15,301 bases of DNA from Lentihominibacter faecis (lineage in GTDB: Bacteria; Bacillota; Clostridia; Peptostreptococcales; Anaerovoracaceae): contig NZ_JACRWC010000008.1 in NCBI RefSeq assembly GCF_014306095.1, forward strand, positions 1 through 15,301, written 5' to 3'. The first letter of the stretch is position 1; each line of letters starts with the position of its first letter. Shown here one piece after another: positions 14,179 to 15,301 of this stretch. Below the pieces are notes generated by a model, which saw only the letters and a program-made list of their open reading frames with translations, was not told where the DNA came from and made no database searches. The position numbers and the translations under genes were made by a program.

Positions 14179-15301
14179 TCACCTCTTTTCAGCTTTCTTC
14201 CCGGCTTTCTTTCTCGCCGATACGACTTTCGCTTCTGCAAAGCCTCCGGCGCCTTCCAGGCTCACATCCTGATCTTTTCTAAGTGCTGCTACATCCAGGA
14301 TCACGTTTCCCTCTTCATCCCTCAGGATCGTATACCCTTTCTGCAGGATCCTGTTCGGATCAGCAGCTTCCACGGTTTCCCGCAAAAGCTCCAGCCTGCT
14401 GCGGCAGTTTTCTTCCTTCGCCAGCAGCTGCTGTTTCATCTGCTCTGCCATATGGCCGATACGCATCTGCTCCATGGCGATCCGTCCGCGGATATCCCGC
14501 TCGAAGTTCTCCATGCTGCAAAGCGCCATGCGGCGCTTTTTCTTCTCCACAAGAAGCTCAAGAGAGCGCATCATTTCTTTTCGGTAAAATTCCAGATCTT
14601 CATGGATGAGGCCGGTATCCGGCACAGCAAGATCCGCTGCAGCCGTCGGCGTTTCCGCACGCAGATCCGCCACAAAATCAGCGATAGTAAAATCCGTTTC
14701 ATGGCCTACGGCAGATATAACAGGGATCTTCGATTCGTAAATGCTCCGGGCTACGATTTCTTCGTTGAAGGCCCAGAGTTCTTCCATGGATCCACCGCCT
14801 CTGCCCGTGATGATCGTATCGACATCCGGATAGTTTTCACTCAGATCCCGGATCGCATCCGCGATCTGCTGCGGCGCTCCCGGACCTTGTACCAGGACCG
14901 GGTACACCAGCACATCCACGCAGTTGTTTTTCTTCTGTATGATTTTCAAAATATCTCGAACGGCCGCTCCTGTCTCCGAAGTGACTATGGCCACCTTGTG
15001 AGGAAAGGCCGGGATCAGTTTCTTATGTTCCTGATCGAACAATCCTTCTTTCGCAAGCTTCTGCTTCAGTTTCTCGAATGCTATGGCAAGCTCGCCCTGA
15101 CCTGCTTTTTCCAGATCCGTCACGTTGAGAGAATAGCTTCCGCCGCGCTCATACAAATAGATGTATCCGCTGGCGATGATTTCCATTCCTTCCTGCAGTG
15201 CACGGCCGATCTGCACTGCCCGGTCAGATGGTAAAAAGCAGTTGATCCGGCTTTTTTCGTCTTTCAGCGAAAAGTACACATGACCCGATCCATGGAATTT
15301 C
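14179..15301 (-). CDS. xseA: Exodeoxyribonuclease VII large subunit, 5' end cut by window
   Basis: XseA is the catalytic subunit of exonuclease VII, which degrades single-stranded DNA from both ends. The frame stays open to the window edge: the residues before the GTG at 15279 read KFHGSGH, continuing into VYFSLKD, the normal SGHVYFSLKDE stretch of the OB-fold domain. That GTG is therefore an internal valine codon, and only the extreme N-terminus (probably a few tens of residues) is missing. About 373 residues are visible. The catalytic domain shows VAIVTSETGAAVRDI (codons ending near 14950), TGRGGGSMEELWAFNEE (about 14808-14758) and SAVGHETDFTIADFVADLRAETPTAAA. A charged, probably coiled-coil region follows, where XseB would bind, then the conserved RILQKGY near the C-terminus. 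The C-terminal tail is Lys/Ala-rich. Confidence 0.97.
   Translation of the reverse strand, partial: KFHGSGHVYFSLKDEKSRINCFLPSDRAVQIGRALQEGMEIIASGYIYLYERGGSYSLNVTDLEKAGQGELAIAFEKLKQKLAKEGLFDQEHKKLIPAFPHKVAIVTSETGAAVRDILKIIQKKNNCVDVLVYPVLVQGPGAPQQIADAIRDLSENYPDVDTIITGRGGGSMEELWAFNEEIVARSIYESKIPVISAVGHETDFTIADFVADLRAETPTAAADLAVPDTGLIHEDLEFYRKEMMRSLELLVEKKKRRMALCSMENFERDIRGRIAMEQMRIGHMAEQMKQQLLAKEENCRSRLELLRETVEAADPNRILQKGYTILRDEEGNVILDVAALRKDQDVSLEGAGGFAEAKVVSARKKAGKKAEKR
14182..14186 (-). promoter_or_regulatory. xseB ribosome binding site inside the end of xseA
   Basis: The minus strand reads AGAGG, eight bases before the xseB ATG at 14173 and immediately before the xseA stop codon. This suits re-initiation by ribosomes finishing xseA and argues against the GTG at 14182 as start. 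Confidence 0.6.

Noticed and set aside
13151..14272. A 373-codon plus-strand open frame over ispA and xseB
   Set aside because: It is antisense to two genes with intact catalytic or family motifs, and its product has unusual His/Phe/Leu-rich composition and no family resemblance.
15277..15279. GTG at 15279 as the start of xseA
   Set aside because: The reading frame continues upstream with conserved residues of the OB-fold, so this is an internal valine codon.

Overview
This window is a single, gap-free run of twelve genes, all on the minus strand, so transcription runs from high to low coordinates. It looks like a chromosomal core region of a Gram-positive anaerobe of the Clostridia (Bacillota). 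The evidence is the order xseA-xseB-ispA-dxs-tlyA, a MutL with the endonuclease motif found in organisms without methyl-directed repair, a YnbB-type methionine gamma-lyase family gene downstream of miaA, and strong purine-rich ribosome binding sites. Genus is not resolved; Lachnospiraceae or Family XIII relatives would fit, but that is a guess.

Layout in transcription order. (1) 15301-10354: xseA (5' end outside the window), xseB, ispA, dxs and tlyA, giving exonuclease VII, the isoprenoid entry enzyme and prenyl chain synthase, and an S4/FtsJ-type rRNA methyltransferase. Spacings run from 36 bp to an 11-bp overlap. (2) 10320-9130: a class I PLP aminotransferase, followed by the only sizeable intergenic stretch (129 bp), which holds two RNA hairpins but no clear terminator. 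(3) 9000-3418: mutS, mutL and miaA, 9-12 bp apart. (4) 3439-660: a tyrosine recombinase with all catalytic residues, overlapping the end of miaA by 22 bp, then a secreted GLUG-repeat protein overlapping the recombinase stop by 4 bp. (5) 655-1: a methionine gamma-lyase family (aluminium-resistance, YnbB-like) gene cut by the window edge.

How the genes may work together. MutS and MutL recognise and nick mismatched DNA, and exonuclease VII is one of the nucleases able to degrade the nicked strand. Dxs feeds the MEP pathway, whose product DMAPP is used both by IspA and by MiaA (tRNA i6A37). The least ordinary part is the recombinase plus GLUG surface protein pair, inserted in frame and apparently translationally coupled inside an otherwise housekeeping operon. 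A candidate extended -10 promoter inside the 3' end of miaA could express this tail on its own. No tRNA, rRNA, CRISPR array, insertion sequence or prophage structure was seen, and no gene-free stretch exceeds 300 bases.
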